Shown here one piece after another: positions 24,501 through 32,523 of a DNA stretch of 37,549 nucleotides. Position 1 is the first letter of the stretch; every line of letters starts with the position of its first letter. A model generated the notes under the pieces. That model was given only the letters and a program-made list of their open reading frames with translations. It had not been told where the DNA came from and did not search any database. The DNA comes from Candidatus Hydrogenedentota bacterium. Lineage in GTDB: Bacteria > Hydrogenedentota > Hydrogenedentia > Hydrogenedentales > CAILVY01. The position numbers and the translations under genes are program-made. The DNA is taken from contig CAILVY010000227.1 in the NCBI GenBank assembly GCA_903837785.1, forward strand, positions 1 through 37,549, given 5' to 3'.

Positions 24501-25219
24501 GGCACGGCGTCCTTGGAGAGATCCACCTCAAATCTGCCGGACGCATCGGCAATGGCGGTGAGTTCCAGGGCGCGCTGTTCATCGCGAACAGACACGGCTG
24601 CTCCGGGCAGCGCACGGAACGCGATGTCTGACACCTGGCCGGTCAGGTGTCCCGTAATCTTCGGAACAACCTCGAGATGGAGTTCCTGCCGTGCGGGACG
24701 CGGCGCCCACAATTCGATCACAGACACGACCGCGTTATGGCCGGACTCGCAATGGAAGTGCAGTGGCAGACGTCCGTTCGCCACCGCCCCTTCGGGAAGC
24801 CGAAACAGGAAGCGCCGGGCGGCGCCGTCCGGCAGCGTGAGCGTCCCGTGCACCGCCTTCTCCCCGGCGCTCAGGCGTTGAATGCGGGGATTGCCTTTCT
24901 CGCTCGCATACGTGAGCGCGATCACGTACGGCACCCCTTCCTCGAGGCTCTCGAAGACCGCCTCGAGATCCGGCACGCCGTAGGCCACGGTGCGGTCCTG
25001 TTCTTCCGCCTTCACCCGCTCCGCGCCGAACATGTGGCATGTGCCGGCGGGCACGTGCGGCTGCCGTCCGGGCGCGCCGCAGTCGTCAAAGTACTGGAGC
25101 GTGTAGCCGCCGGGCATATCTGCAAGCCCGAGGGGAGCATCTTCACTCCTGGCCGCGCCGCTCCACCAGAGCATGCCGAACAGCAGGATTCCGAATCGCC
25201 GCGAGTATCGTGTGGGCAT
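21521..25219 (-). CDS. Secreted glycoside hydrolase family 2 enzyme (beta-galactosidase-like)
   Basis: A 1232-residue exported enzyme. Signal peptide at about 1-26 (ILLFGMLWWSGAARSED). Residues 40-175 form an extra N-terminal beta domain, and about 190-270 a carboxypeptidase-regulatory-like domain (ALPGAAVSVRDEQ, ADASGRFEVDL). The GH2 sugar-binding domain follows (LDGVWRLHPDP, WLQQGFHIAR, YWLNGTLLG, about 287-400), then the Ig-like linker and the barrel from about 553. The barrel has VNGRRVKLAGVNRHE, the acid/base Glu676 in SIANESGNG, and the nucleophile Glu749 in PILIDEYF. The C-terminal 350 residues include a beta-galactosidase small-chain-like part. Both catalytic residues are intact. ATG 25219 has GAGGAGGCAGG upstream; an ATG at 25432 is not credible. 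Its stop lies inside the 3' end of the PaaK-like gene (16-bp tail overlap). Confidence 0.9.
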   Translation of the reverse strand: MPTRYSRRFGILLFGMLWWSGAARSEDAPLGLADMPGGYTLQYFDDCGAPGRQPHVPAGTCHMFGAERVKAEEQDRTVAYGVPDLEAVFESLEEGVPYVIALTYASEKGNPRIQRLSAGEKAVHGTLTLPDGAARRFLFRLPEGAVANGRLPLHFHCESGHNAVVSVIELWAPRPARQELHLEVVPKITGHLTGQVSDIAFRALPGAAVSVRDEQRALELTAIADASGRFEVDLSKDAVPGKTGSLRVTARAGRQEAVAEATYEGLCFSEPRFRPMATRVAEVTDAHLKLDGVWRLHPDPPQDPASVASDAPGWKDFVVPGQWLQQGFHIARDKTAAIATDFTLPKDWHGKRIFLRFDAVHGGARYWLNGTLLGASENLYTPVEFDISETARPGERNRLAMAITLNTPSELASFSSSYAFHNLGGIDRSVHVFALPPVHLTELRWDMKFDADYRDASLNIHLAMANATRAAVRDLSCRCRITGPGPKRGVLASWDMDLGELAPGESAQEKSVRVANPAKWNDEQPNLYTLSLELRQDGKHLERIERTIGFREVVVRDGQLCVNGRRVKLAGVNRHETDPLTGRAATACHALEDARLLKNANFNYVRTSHYPPTEEFLDACDRIGLYVECEAPFCWARGGHGEDDPALAKAFLTPTAAMLDAHRHHPSIILWSIANESGNGPDGKNALSENFATTMQYCQSHDPSRPALFNNEWARDGGRGDIAVLHYPPWPPENCDFVKGDARPILIDEYFPPQTFTFAETLKRNPGLDVVNWPTGQNSPDSLWNHVYASKQVIGGAIWAGIDEEFYLPDGKTAGYGVWGFLDVWRRPKSLWWDAKCMYSPVWIPTRRVEWQPGQEIVRIPIENRHAFTDLGELRIRWELGGERGRCRLHAGPQTQTTLDIRVPDSTKAGSLLVIRFFDAKARLIAAHGITLGDKPVPVTPLPEAGCPKWEMSEESIRVEGRAFRMAIDRSSAAVSGKAIRLQHMPALFVTRLEERNVFNPGGAPYAEFPDAATRVIDRVQAEVRGNALAIVVKDRYSGFEGATELLIDREGQCTASYDYRYSGEAFSIGEQGLRFSMSEACTEIRWRRQSEWDVYPEDHIGRPEGHASACSPAGMRPAGVRPLCPWHLDANEYGTRDFRAAKYNIYDAALTAPDASGLRVDADGSVDVRACLAEHGVLLHVLRSRTPASASLPWPYSPAAARLETAGRLTGMFSVHFLLPECRESGGHSKD

Positions 25220-25280
25220 GGCCTGCCTCCTCTTCAACCGATCCTGATTCCTGCGGGAGTATACACCTCCCTGGGCTTTG

Positions 25281-25310
25281 CTGACTCTGCGGCGAAGCGG
25301 AGCGTATAAT
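25281..25310 (+). promoter_or_regulatory. Promoter of the coiled-coil protein gene
   Basis: CTGACT (25281-25286, 4 of 6), 18-base spacer, TATAAT (25305-25310, perfect). A possible -10 for the divergent GH2 gene, TATACT on the minus strand, lies at 25258-25263. Confidence 0.55.
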
Positions 25311-25363
25311 GCCGGCGGGGCGTCAAGAACGCGCCTGGACGATGATGACGAAAGAGGAGTTCC

Positions 25364-26254
25364 ATGATGCGATATCTTCCAGTGGCCGTGGCAATGCTCG
25401 TGTTGGGTGCGGCGGCGGGCGGCGGCTTTCAATATTTCCGAATGAACACCGCGTTAACCGATTCGCAAAGTGCCCACGATGCGGCCCGGGAGAAGGCGAC
25501 TCAGCTTGAATCCAGGATTGAGAAGCTTCAGGAGAGCATGAGCGATCTCGAATACGAGAACGAGTCGCTCAAGGACGAGGTTCACAGTCTCGAATCCGCC
25601 GGGCGCAAGGACGCAGAGGCTGCGGGGAGCCGTCCTTCGGAAACGGAGCTCAACACGCTCTGGGCAGACATCATGTCTGAAATGCAGAAGGGAGACAACG
25701 GCGCGAAACCCGCGAAACAGGACGCCAAAGCGAAGACCCCCGCCGAAACCAAGAAGGAAAAGAAGAAGGAGAAGAAGGCGGAACCCCGCACGGAGGCCCA
25801 GAAACAGGCGGACCGGTCAGCGCGCGGGAAAGAATCGCGCCGGCAGTTTCAGGAGCGCATGTCGGACTTCTTTCAGCGGGAAGCGGCCAACGCCAAGGAT
25901 GCGACCGCGCAACAGCGCATCGCTACCCTTCAGGATTCCATGGGCGCACTGGCGGAACTGCGCGATGCGCTGAAGAGCACGGAAGACCCCGAGATGCGCC
26001 GTCAGTTGCGCGAACAGTCCGCCCAAGTGATCGATCAAGTGCGCGGGCTGATGCTCGAACAGCAGGATCAGATGCTCCGAGAAGTTGCGACCCGCTATGG
26101 CATTACGGATCCGCTCCAGCAGGACTCCTTTATCTCTTCATTGCGCGGCGTGGAGTCTACGCCATATTTCCACAGCGGGCAGTTGATGCGCAGCCTGGCG
26201 CCGAAAGCGCCCGCAGCGCCCGCAGCGCCCCAACCCGCCAACGGAAAGCAATAG
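25364..26254 (+). CDS. Membrane-anchored coiled-coil protein of unknown function
   Basis: Not recognised. The 296-residue product has one N-terminal hydrophobic anchor (about 4-24, YLPVAVAMLVLGAAAGGGF). A coiled coil follows at about 40-80 (ATQLESRIEKLQESMSDLEYENESLKDEVHSLES). Then comes a very Lys/Glu/Ala-rich low-complexity linker (about 120-165) and a second helical domain of about 100 residues (RRQFQERMSDFFQRE, MRRQLREQSAQVIDQVRGLMLEQQDQMLREVATRYG). The end is Pro/Ala-rich. It looks like a periplasmic protein held in the inner membrane, possibly bridging to another layer or polymer. The TATAAT promoter and the ribosome site AGAGGAGTT support expression. An alternative ATG at 25367 is one codon downstream. 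The composition differs from neighbours mainly through the Lys-rich linker. Confidence 0.8.
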   Translation: MMRYLPVAVAMLVLGAAAGGGFQYFRMNTALTDSQSAHDAAREKATQLESRIEKLQESMSDLEYENESLKDEVHSLESAGRKDAEAAGSRPSETELNTLWADIMSEMQKGDNGAKPAKQDAKAKTPAETKKEKKKEKKAEPRTEAQKQADRSARGKESRRQFQERMSDFFQREAANAKDATAQQRIATLQDSMGALAELRDALKSTEDPEMRRQLREQSAQVIDQVRGLMLEQQDQMLREVATRYGITDPLQQDSFISSLRGVESTPYFHSGQLMRSLAPKAPAAPAAPQPANGKQ

Positions 26255-26302
26255 CCAGAGGGTCCCGTCCGTGCCTGTCCCGGCGCGTCCGGCTCACGCG
26301 CA

Positions 26303-26737
26303 TCATGCGAGCGCCACCGGTTCGTGCTCTTCCGGAACCAGTTCGAAGCACCGAATGATCTCCGGGGGGACGGCACGCAGCTTGCCGGAGGCCGCATCCA
26401 CATAGACCCAGTCGGTTTCGCCCCGGGTCAGAAGCGCGCCATCCTCCGCGCGGAAGACCCGGTACTTCCTCAGGGAACGGACTTTCCGGAAATTCGAAAC
26501 CCAGGTCAGCACGACGATACTGTCCCCTGCGAAGGCCGGCCGCAGATACTCGATCTTGTGTGAACGCACGACCCAGGCGGCGCCGGCGGACAACGTGGCG
26601 TCCGTGCATCCCACTGCGCCGGAATGCGAGAAAGCCGCATCCAGTATCCAGCGCAAGTATTCGAGATTGTTTACGTGTCCGAGTTCGTCAATCGATTCCG
26701 GCGGCACGACGAACTCGAAACGATGAATGGGTTCCAT
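26303..26737 (-). CDS. Acyl-CoA thioesterase, 4-hydroxybenzoyl-CoA thioesterase (YbgC/FadM-like) family
   Basis: A 144-residue hotdog-fold protein. The diagnostic segment is SIDELGHVNNLEYLRWILDAAF (about 15-36), the D-x-x-GHVNN active-site region of the FadM/YbgC group. It is followed by the second-strand block WVVRSHKIEYLRPAFAGDSIVVLTWVSNFRKVRSLRKYRVFRAEDGALLTRGETDWVYVD. It probably hydrolyses acyl-CoA thioesters. Start 26737 was chosen because GGAAGAAG is upstream and homologues begin at this Met; the frame is open to 26875. It is divergent from the methyltransferase-like gene. No metabolic partner in the immediate surroundings is evident. Confidence 0.87.
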   Translation of the reverse strand: MEPIHRFEFVVPPESIDELGHVNNLEYLRWILDAAFSHSGAVGCTDATLSAGAAWVVRSHKIEYLRPAFAGDSIVVLTWVSNFRKVRSLRKYRVFRAEDGALLTRGETDWVYVDAASGKLRAVPPEIIRCFELVPEEHEPVALA

Positions 26738-26923
26738 GGGCTGCTTCTTCCTTGCTTGTGCCGTTGTGGCGAATCGGGAAACGGGGCTCGCGCGCGGCGC
26801 ATGCATAGTAGCCGCAGATCCGGGGCGTGTACAAGGCCGGGTTTCGCTGCCGGGCAACAACCTGTTATGCTTCAAACAGGCCTTTGGCCGCAGCGCACAC
26901 AGTCAAGCCTTCCTCTTGGACAG

Positions 26924-27817
26924 ATGGGACGCAAAATGGGAGAGATCGTTCACAGCGCATCTTCCGCACGGCTCTGGGAGCCCGCACGGGTGGCGCAAGA
27001 AATCCTGCAGGGGCCGATTTCCCGTGTCTTGGATGACCCGGCGCGCTGTGAATTAGCCGGGCTCGGGGAGATCGGCGAAAAGGTCGCAGGCGCGCTGGAG
27101 AACCCCAAGCCGCTGGACATCTGCATGCCGGTGCTCAACGCCGTGCTCGGGGCGCAGTATTACGAGGTGTTTCAGGCGCTGGAATTGCCGCGGGCGCTTT
27201 CGGTCTACGAGCCGTGCGTGGGCGCATCGAATCCGGTGGTCCTCGCCGCTGAGGCGCACAGCGCGGGAACGGCGCGCTATCTCACGATCAACCTGAATCG
27301 AAAGCTGCGCGAAGAGTTGCGCCCGAAGATCGCGCATCTCCAATCGTCCATACAAATCATCGAGGACAACGCGCAAAAGGCGCTGGATCATCTGCCGCTG
27401 CGGAGTTTCGAGGTGGCCTGCTTCCATCACGCCGTGAACGATATCCTGCAGACGGCCGTGTCGGAACCGCGCGGCATGGACACTTCGGGGGTCGACTGGT
27501 TCCCCAACGAGCGTCAAATGATCGAATGGCTGGCGGAAGACGCGAATGCCGGGCTTCTGGAATTGCGTGGAAAGCCGGAGCTGATGCAGATTGTGGGCGA
27601 TGCGGTTCGGCTCGTGCGCCCCGGCGGCTTCCTGCTTTTCGACCACTTCAACTGGCGCCGCTTCATTGGCGTTTCGTGGTTCCCGTGGGACCTGTTCTAT
27701 AATCTGATTCCCATGACCCGGCAGTGGGTTGGCGCGTGCGGGCTGCCCGTGACCGAAGTGTGCCTGCCCGGCGTCGATCCGCAGTGGTGGATGATTCTCC
27801 AAGTGGAGAGAACCTGA
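26924..27817 (+). CDS. SAM-dependent methyltransferase-like protein of unknown substrate
   Basis: A 297-residue cytoplasmic protein (start uncertain: ATG at 26867, 26924 or 26936; no strong ribosome site at any). It looks like a class I methyltransferase. The first strand/loop is LSVYEPCVGASNPVVLAAEAH, comparable to motif I but with P-C in place of the usual D-x-G. There is a second acidic-end strand (ARYLTINLNRKLREELR), an acidic loop (IQIIEDNAQKALDHLPL), a motif-IV-like FEVACFHHAVND, and the post-core VRLVRPGGFLLFDHFNWRRF. The Gly-rich loop departs from consensus, so SAM binding is inferred. A short gap of 53 bp and the lack of a terminator suggest co-transcription with the GH99-like gene downstream. 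Confidence 0.6.
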   Translation: MGRKMGEIVHSASSARLWEPARVAQEILQGPISRVLDDPARCELAGLGEIGEKVAGALENPKPLDICMPVLNAVLGAQYYEVFQALELPRALSVYEPCVGASNPVVLAAEAHSAGTARYLTINLNRKLREELRPKIAHLQSSIQIIEDNAQKALDHLPLRSFEVACFHHAVNDILQTAVSEPRGMDTSGVDWFPNERQMIEWLAEDANAGLLELRGKPELMQIVGDAVRLVRPGGFLLFDHFNWRRFIGVSWFPWDLFYNLIPMTRQWVGACGLPVTEVCLPGVDPQWWMILQVERT

Positions 27818-27870
27818 ACGCAGCATATTCGTCCTCAATGACTTCTCATATCGGCAACCTGGAGCTGGCC

Positions 27871-29865
27871 ATGATTAAGAATGCCTTCCTTCTTCTGTTT
27901 GCGATCATCTGCATCGCGATGTTCGCCCGCGCGGACGGAGCCTCCTATCGCGATCTCTATCCGGACACGTGGGTGGCGACGGATGCGCTCGGGCGCACGA
28001 TGCCGGACTATGCGGCGGCCGGCCCAGTCAAACAGGACCAGCGGCGTATCGTCGGCATTTTCTACATCACTTGGCACAGCGATTCGTTGGCCACGATGAA
28101 AAGCCCCTATGGCGCGGACGTGAGCAAGATTCTCGCCGCGGACCCCAAGGCGCGGCTTGATGCGAAGCATCCGCTTTGGACCGAGGGCATGTATCACTGG
28201 GGCGAACCGGAATACGGCTATTTCCTGAGCAAGGACGAGTATGTGATCCGCAAGGACATGTCCATGCTCGCGGATGCCGGCGTGGACGTCCTCGTGATGG
28301 ACGTTACGAATGCGGTGCGCTATTGGGATGAATGGGATGTCCTGTTCCCCACGATGTTGAAGATGAAGGCTGACGGGAACAAAGTGCCGCAATTCTGCTT
28401 CTGGGCGTTCAACGGCCCGGCGATCACAGTGGTTCAGGACCTCTACGAGAAGATCTACAAGGCGGAGAAGTACAAAGACCTCTGGTTCTATTGGGACGGC
28501 AAGCCGCTCCTGCTCTACAACGGGCTGCCCAGCGTGGATTCCAACGGGCAAATCACCAGCCAGCCCAACCCGAACTACGATCCCGCCGCGAAGACCGACC
28601 CGAATCACCCGCACTACGGCGACCCCGACTATGCGGAGGAGTCGTACAAGGACTACACGAAGGAAGTGAAATCTTTCTTCACGTTGCGGACGATGTGGTG
28701 GGGCTACTACAAGTGGGCGGGGAAACGCTTCATCGGGACGGAGGACAATTGGAGTTTCGGTTACGACATGGGGGATGACAAGGTCAAGGCCATGCCTCTG
28801 GACGCTTTGATCTCCACGCATAACGGCGTCAAAGAAGAAGCGGCCGTCACGCCGGCACAGCATCCCGTCAGTCTGACCGGGAAATCCTGGTCGCGCGAGC
28901 ATGGCGAACCGGAATTGAACGAATACGACCTGCCCGTGCCGACTTTCGTGCCGTGGCTGGGGAAGACTGTGGAGCATCCCGAGGGTTATGGCATCTATTT
29001 CCAGGAACGCTGGGACGAAGCCATCAAGGCCAATCCTCAGTTCCTGTATATCAACGACTGGAACGAATGGAGTGCCGGCAAATATCACCCGGAGGAAGGG
29101 AAGACGTTTCAGTACATGCGCCGCGAAGCCACGTATCGTTTCATTGATCAGTACAATGCTGAGTTCAACCGCGCGATCGCGCCGATGAAGGACGGATATA
29201 CGGACAATTACTACATGCAGATGGCGCAGAACATCCGGCGCTACAAAGGCATCCGGCCCATGCCGGAATTGCACGGCCTGCACAGTGTGGCGATAGACGG
29301 CGACTTTGGAGACTGGGCGGGGGTCCCGGTTGAATTCCGTGATACGCTCGGCGACACGTTTCATCGCGACTACAAGGGTTACGGCGGGCTGCACTACACG
29401 AACGATTCCGGCCGCAACGACATCATCAGGTGCAAAGTGGCCGTCGACGAAGGCAAAGTCTGCTTCTACGCGGAGACAAATGCGGCGCTTACGCCGCATT
29501 CCGGAAGCAACTGGATGCTCCTGTTGATTGACGCCGATCAGAATCATGACACGGGATGGCACGGCTACGATTTTCTCATCAACAAGAAGATCGTGGACGA
29601 CAAGACCACTACGTTGATGCGTTTTGTGCCGGGCGCCCCCGACAATCCGTGGGCCGAGCAGGCAGTATTGAATTATCGCTACGCGGGGAAGGCGCTTGAA
29701 GTGGAAGTGCCGCGCGAATTCCTCGGTCTGAAGGGGGACGCCTTCAGTTTCGACTTTCACTGGAGCGACAATCCCGCCGATCTGAACGACCCCATATCGC
29801 TCTGCGTCAACGGCGACAGCGCGCCGAACCGCCGCTTCAACTATCGCTGCACGTGGAAGAAGTGA
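27871..29865 (+). CDS. Secreted GH99/GH71-like (WbsX-type) hydrolase with C-terminal CBM9-like domain
   Basis: A 664-residue exported protein. A signal peptide covers 1-22 (FLLLFAIICIAMFARADG). The catalytic part at about 55-430 resembles the GH99-like/WbsX group: IVGIFYITWHSD at the start of the barrel, EYVIRKDMSMLADAGVDVLVMDVTN, MWWGYYKW, and YGIYFQERWDEAIKANPQFLYINDWNEWSAGKY near the end, which contains a WNEW motif typical of the group. Residues about 470-664 form a CBM9-like beta domain (AIDGDFGDWAGVPVEFRDT, LLIDADQNHDTGWHGYDFLIN). It probably cuts alpha-mannan-like or similar polysaccharides outside the cell; the substrate is inferred. ATG 27871 has GGAG at -11 and gives a clean signal peptide; 27838 would not. 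It follows the methyltransferase-like gene with a 53-bp gap. Confidence 0.8.
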   Translation: MIKNAFLLLFAIICIAMFARADGASYRDLYPDTWVATDALGRTMPDYAAAGPVKQDQRRIVGIFYITWHSDSLATMKSPYGADVSKILAADPKARLDAKHPLWTEGMYHWGEPEYGYFLSKDEYVIRKDMSMLADAGVDVLVMDVTNAVRYWDEWDVLFPTMLKMKADGNKVPQFCFWAFNGPAITVVQDLYEKIYKAEKYKDLWFYWDGKPLLLYNGLPSVDSNGQITSQPNPNYDPAAKTDPNHPHYGDPDYAEESYKDYTKEVKSFFTLRTMWWGYYKWAGKRFIGTEDNWSFGYDMGDDKVKAMPLDALISTHNGVKEEAAVTPAQHPVSLTGKSWSREHGEPELNEYDLPVPTFVPWLGKTVEHPEGYGIYFQERWDEAIKANPQFLYINDWNEWSAGKYHPEEGKTFQYMRREATYRFIDQYNAEFNRAIAPMKDGYTDNYYMQMAQNIRRYKGIRPMPELHGLHSVAIDGDFGDWAGVPVEFRDTLGDTFHRDYKGYGGLHYTNDSGRNDIIRCKVAVDEGKVCFYAETNAALTPHSGSNWMLLLIDADQNHDTGWHGYDFLINKKIVDDKTTTLMRFVPGAPDNPWAEQAVLNYRYAGKALEVEVPREFLGLKGDAFSFDFHWSDNPADLNDPISLCVNGDSAPNRRFNYRCTWKK

Positions 29866-29899
29866 CCTGATCGATTCCCGGGCGAACGGCCGGCTCGGC

Positions 29900-30913
29900 T
29901 TAGGGTTGCACCCGGAGCCGGCATGCGTAAATCGAGGACTCGTTCTTGGATTCTGCCTTGCGTTCGTGCTGGCTGTACCACGTGAGAAGCAGTACGGGGA
30001 CGTTCTCCGATGCGGCGCGAGGATCCACGATCAGTCCGGGATAGGCATTGTCGCCGCCGCTGGGCAGCGTGGCAATCTCCGCCAGGCCGTCCTGCTTCAA
30101 TTCCCAGACTTTCGTCCGGCTATTGCCCTTATGATAATCCCGTCCGGCGATGAACCTGCGCCCATTCCATTCCACGTGCGCCGGCGAATGGACAGGCACG
30201 CCGGTCGAGTGCCCCTGCCACTCCTGCATGGCCGCGTTGCTGCGATACAGCATGGCGTCGCCGTTTGTCCGCGTCAGCAGCGTTATTCCGCCCTCCGGCG
30301 GAAACCACAGATCGGCTTCGCCCGCCATGTCGTCGCGGGTCACGGTGCTCACGAGCGTCCAGTTCAGGCCGTCCGTGGAACGAAGCAGCCGGCTTTCTCT
30401 GGCGGACGGAACCGGGCGCACGGCAGTATAGGCCACGCTGTAGAAGAGCCCCTCGTGCCGGCGCACGCGCCATAGCCACCACCCCGGTTCATAGACGCCC
30501 TGGGCGCGCGTCCACTGCTTGCCATCCTGCGTCGAGGCGAAATGAGAGCGCACGGAACCGCGATCCGGCAGGGCGGCGCCTTTTCCGTGAACGATATCCC
30601 ACGTTCCGAAGTACACGTAGAGGCGCTCGTCGTCCGCGGTGAAATGCGGATCGCGATCGTCGCCGAACGTGTCCAGCGTCGCGCAGGGTTCCCACGCGGC
30701 CATGTCCGCACTCCGCATGATGCGGATCTCGCCGTCCAGGGAGCCGTGCGCTGTTCCATGCCGGAAACAGACGTAGTACGCGCCTTTCCAGCACGTGAGA
30801 TCAGTAAACGCGTTGTGCGTTCCGTCGCCGTAGATCTTGACGACATCCTCCGCTTGCGCGAAGGCGCCCCAAGCGAGCGCAAGGCTCCAAATCAGCACGG
30901 CACCAAGCCCCAT
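29900..30913 (-). CDS. Secreted beta-propeller protein (GH43/sialidase-like fold)
   Basis: A 337-residue exported protein with a signal peptide of about 20 residues (VLIWSLALAWGAFAQAE). The rest looks like a five- or six-bladed propeller with blade motifs VCFRHGTAHGSLDGEIRIMRSADM, FGDDRDPHFTADDERLYVYFGTWD, RLLRSTDGLNWTLV and WNGRRFIAGRDYHKG. The D-R-D-P and R-S-x-D-G-x-x-W boxes resemble BNR/Asp boxes. Its family is not clear to me, so enzymatic activity cannot be stated; glycan binding or hydrolysis fits its neighbours. The start has AAGGAG upstream. It lies 23 bp downstream of the PLC-like gene on the same strand, probably in one transcript from the promoter at 32441-32469. Confidence 0.8.
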   Translation of the reverse strand: MGLGAVLIWSLALAWGAFAQAEDVVKIYGDGTHNAFTDLTCWKGAYYVCFRHGTAHGSLDGEIRIMRSADMAAWEPCATLDTFGDDRDPHFTADDERLYVYFGTWDIVHGKGAALPDRGSVRSHFASTQDGKQWTRAQGVYEPGWWLWRVRRHEGLFYSVAYTAVRPVPSARESRLLRSTDGLNWTLVSTVTRDDMAGEADLWFPPEGGITLLTRTNGDAMLYRSNAAMQEWQGHSTGVPVHSPAHVEWNGRRFIAGRDYHKGNSRTKVWELKQDGLAEIATLPSGGDNAYPGLIVDPRAASENVPVLLLTWYSQHERKAESKNESSIYACRLRVQP

Positions 30914-30936
30914 CGGAGGAAACTCCTTTTCTCCAA

Positions 30937-32361
30937 TCAGTAAGGTTGGAGGACGCGTTCGATGAACGAGATAAACATGGCCGCAAGGCCGGCGTACGGC
31001 GCGGCGGCTTCTTCAGGCGCGGCTACGGCTTTCTTCTCCGGGTTGAGCACGGCCGCCGCGAAGCTGCGTCCATAGATCGCGAACGAAGTCAGGGCATCCG
31101 CCTGCAATTGCTCGATCTCGGCCACCGCCTCGGCGCCGTGCTCGGCTTCCATCATCTCGATGATCTGATAGCGCTCGGGCAAATCACCCAGTTCAACGGA
31201 CGGGTCCGACACGAAATGGGCCGGCATGTACTTGCCGATGGCCTTGTCCAGCTTGCCCGACATGCTGTAGGAAACTTTGGACAGCAGGTTGCGCGGAAGC
31301 GTATCGGAATACTGCGGCAGCGTCCGGGCCTGCAGCAGCGCCGCCAGCGTCACGTCCTGCGTGTCCGTGAGCCGCGTGGCATCGGCCAGGATAATCCCCT
31401 CGAAGGTTTCCAGCGCCACGTGCCGGTTCGAGGAAATCTGGACCGCGTCGTCTTTGGGCTTCGACCACCCGATGATGTCGAGCAGGTTGATCCACAACAT
31501 CCGCAGCGTGCCGTAGCCGGGCAGCGCCGTCGTGTGGTATGGCATCGACAAGTCGCCCAGGTAATGCAGCCCCCAGCCCAGGAAGCGCCAACCCCAGTAA
31601 TCCTGCCCCTCGCTGAACGCGAATTCCGAAAGCGACTTGAAGAGGTGGATGCGGTATTCCGGGTAGGATTCCTTCAGGAACGACGCAAAGAGGAAGACGA
31701 TCTTCGACTCGTGATAGAAGCCCATGTGGAACGGCGCCTGCGACCCGTAATCGAGCCCGGGATTTCCGAATGCCTGAATGCCGAAGCCATAGTCCTTTCC
31801 GAACGCCGTGCCGTTGTCCTCGAAGAGGCCAATATCCATGCCGTAATCCGGCTCATTGCTCGCCGCCGCGACGATATCCACCGGATTCACGAGGTCGCCG
31901 GGCTCGACGCCTTCGAACACGAAAATCGTGAGGTTCGATATGTCTCCCAGAATGGAAACCTCGCCCGGGTCAAGCTGGCACTTCGCCGGGTCGGAGACTT
32001 CCTCGAGCGGACTCACATACAACGGCGTCTTCGTGTTCGGATTGACGCGGATCGCCTTCAGGAAGCGCGCGCGAATGTCCTCCGGCGTCCCCGTCGACTG
32101 AAACGCCAATGCATCCGGCCGGGGCGCGTACCACGGGAGATTGGCGCGTGCCCACGCCTCTTCCTCCGCCAACAGCGCCGCCAGCCCCGCCTCCTCTTCC
32201 GTCAGGAACTGTTCCAGCGTCGTCGCCATCGCCGGTGAGCCCCCGGCGATTTCCGGCATGGTTGAAACGACGGGCCTGGTGAAGAGCGGATGATGTTCCC
32301 ACGCCGCGGCCGTGAACGACGCCAACATGGCCAACCCGATCAGACTGCCCCTGAACCGCAT
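30937..32361 (-). CDS. Zinc-dependent phospholipase C / S1-P1 nuclease-type secreted enzyme
   Basis: A 474-residue exported protein. Signal peptide MRFRGSLIGLAMLASFTAAA is followed directly by WEHHPLF, so cleavage after the AAA would leave Trp21 as the mature N-terminus. In this superfamily the free N-terminal Trp binds zinc. Further ligand spacing matches Bacillus cereus phospholipase C: His266-x3-Asp270-x5-His276 in LHYLGDLSMPYH, and His314-x3-Glu318 in NRHVALETFEG. Asp204 and His217 are candidates for the remaining ligands. It is larger than the roughly 245-residue catalytic core; the surplus is mainly at 45-190. A hydrophobic C-terminal helix (about 449-474) is present. It probably cleaves phospholipid headgroups outside the cytoplasm; nuclease activity is possible. 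The start was chosen at 32361, after GGGAGGGAGTCAGGAC. It has its own strong promoter at 32441-32469. Confidence 0.8.
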   Translation of the reverse strand: MRFRGSLIGLAMLASFTAAAWEHHPLFTRPVVSTMPEIAGGSPAMATTLEQFLTEEEAGLAALLAEEEAWARANLPWYAPRPDALAFQSTGTPEDIRARFLKAIRVNPNTKTPLYVSPLEEVSDPAKCQLDPGEVSILGDISNLTIFVFEGVEPGDLVNPVDIVAAASNEPDYGMDIGLFEDNGTAFGKDYGFGIQAFGNPGLDYGSQAPFHMGFYHESKIVFLFASFLKESYPEYRIHLFKSLSEFAFSEGQDYWGWRFLGWGLHYLGDLSMPYHTTALPGYGTLRMLWINLLDIIGWSKPKDDAVQISSNRHVALETFEGIILADATRLTDTQDVTLAALLQARTLPQYSDTLPRNLLSKVSYSMSGKLDKAIGKYMPAHFVSDPSVELGDLPERYQIIEMMEAEHGAEAVAEIEQLQADALTSFAIYGRSFAAAVLNPEKKAVAAPEEAAAPYAGLAAMFISFIERVLQPY

Positions 32362-32440
32362 GTCCTGACTCCCTCCCCGTTCCGGTTGATTGTATTTGAA
32401 GGCAGGGCACACGTCCACGTTTCCCGCCTTCCACGACCCC

Positions 32441-32469
32441 ATCCTACCGCCTCCGCAAAACACTGTCAA
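32441..32469 (-). promoter_or_regulatory. Strong promoter of the PLC-like gene
   Basis: Minus strand: TTGACA (32469-32464, 6 of 6), 17-base spacer, TAGGAT (32446-32441, 4 of 6). The leader to the start is about 73 nt. It likely also drives the propeller gene downstream. Confidence 0.75.
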
Positions 32470-32523
32470 TTCGGGCAGGCCCCGTGCGGCTCGCTCGCGC
32501 GGCATCCGCAGCGGCCCAATCCG

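Noticed and set aside
25220-25432. Upstream 71-codon extension of the GH2 gene
   Set aside because: It would bury the signal peptide and overlaps the promoter and start of the coiled-coil gene.
27835-29760. 641-codon open frame on the minus strand
   Set aside because: It is the complement of the GH99-like gene, with no ribosome site, and composition typical of a shadow frame.
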